A stretch of 14,892 nucleotides of DNA, taken from contig JAZNNW010000118.1 in the NCBI GenBank assembly GCA_045580485.1, positions 1 through 14,892 on the forward strand, in the 5' to 3' direction. Source of the stretch: Avoscillospira sp045580485. GTDB taxonomy: Bacteria; Bacillota; Clostridia; Oscillospirales; Oscillospiraceae. This document shows positions 14,855 through 14,892 of the stretch, piece by piece. Every line of letters begins with the position of its first letter. Within the stretch, counting starts at the first letter, position 1. Made by a program: the position numbers and the translations under genes. Below the pieces are notes generated by a model that was not told where the DNA came from, made no database searches, and saw only the letters and a list, made by a program, of their open reading frames with translations.

Positions 14855-14892
14855 CTAAGTCGGATCGTAGCCATGTCGTTCTGTGAGCCAAG
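14855..14892 (-). CDS. Possible C-terminal end of an upstream gene (cut by window edge)
   Basis: Reading in from the right edge, one minus-strand frame gives WLTERHGYDPT and stops at TAG (14857-14855), 28 bases before the gp10-like start. Given how densely the genes are packed, this may be the end of the previous gene. A second frame is also open and stops just inside the gp10-like gene, so the choice is uncertain. No function can be given. Confidence 0.3.
   Translation of the reverse strand, partial: WLTERHGYDPT

Overview
The window is the head-and-tail structural module of a long-tailed, non-contractile tailed phage (siphovirus-like Caudoviricetes) or prophage. Every convincing gene lies on the minus strand, so the operon reads from high to low coordinates. 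The genes are tightly packed, with ATGA or TAATG overlaps and strong AGGAGG-type ribosome sites. TAA, TGA and TAG are all used as stops, so nothing suggests a recoded genetic code. Family resemblance (DUF4355-like scaffold, Gp19/Gp15-like connector, Fn3-rich tail protein fused to a Dit-like domain) and the strong Shine-Dalgarno sites suggest a Bacillota (Clostridia-like, perhaps gut) or related Gram-positive host. That is inference; no host gene is present.

Packaging block (about 14.9 to 13.0 kb): the tail end of an unidentified gene, an HK97 gp10-like head-tail component, a small TerS-like protein and the large terminase. Portal and assembly block (13.0 to 10.3 kb): SPP1 gp6-like portal, MuF-like minor head protein and a sugar-nucleotidyltransferase-like protein, closed by a Rho-independent terminator. 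Capsid block (10.25 to 8.1 kb): scaffold, HK97-fold major capsid protein, GT-A glycosyltransferase and a 52-residue Lys/Pro-rich protein. Neck block (8.1 to 7.05 kb): head-tail connector, head-closure protein and tail terminator. Tail block (7.04 kb to the left edge): major tail (tube) protein, tail assembly chaperones G and GT joined by a canonical -1 slippery site, tape measure protein, a large Fn3/Dit-like tail protein, and the first 76 codons of a probable tail-tip protein.

Together these genes package DNA (TerS, TerL, portal), build the head (scaffold, capsid, MuF), join head to tail (connector, closure, terminator) and build the tail. The least ordinary elements are the nucleotidyltransferase and glycosyltransferase bracketing the scaffold-capsid pair, which suggest virion glycosylation; the terminator inside the late operon; the gp10-like gene lying upstream of the terminase instead of in the neck cluster; and a roughly 33-residue Trp/Phe repeat in the tape measure. 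No lysis, integration, lysogeny, tRNA, CRISPR or insertion-sequence features were seen. The only intergenic gap longer than about 15 bases is the 70 bases at 10246-10315.
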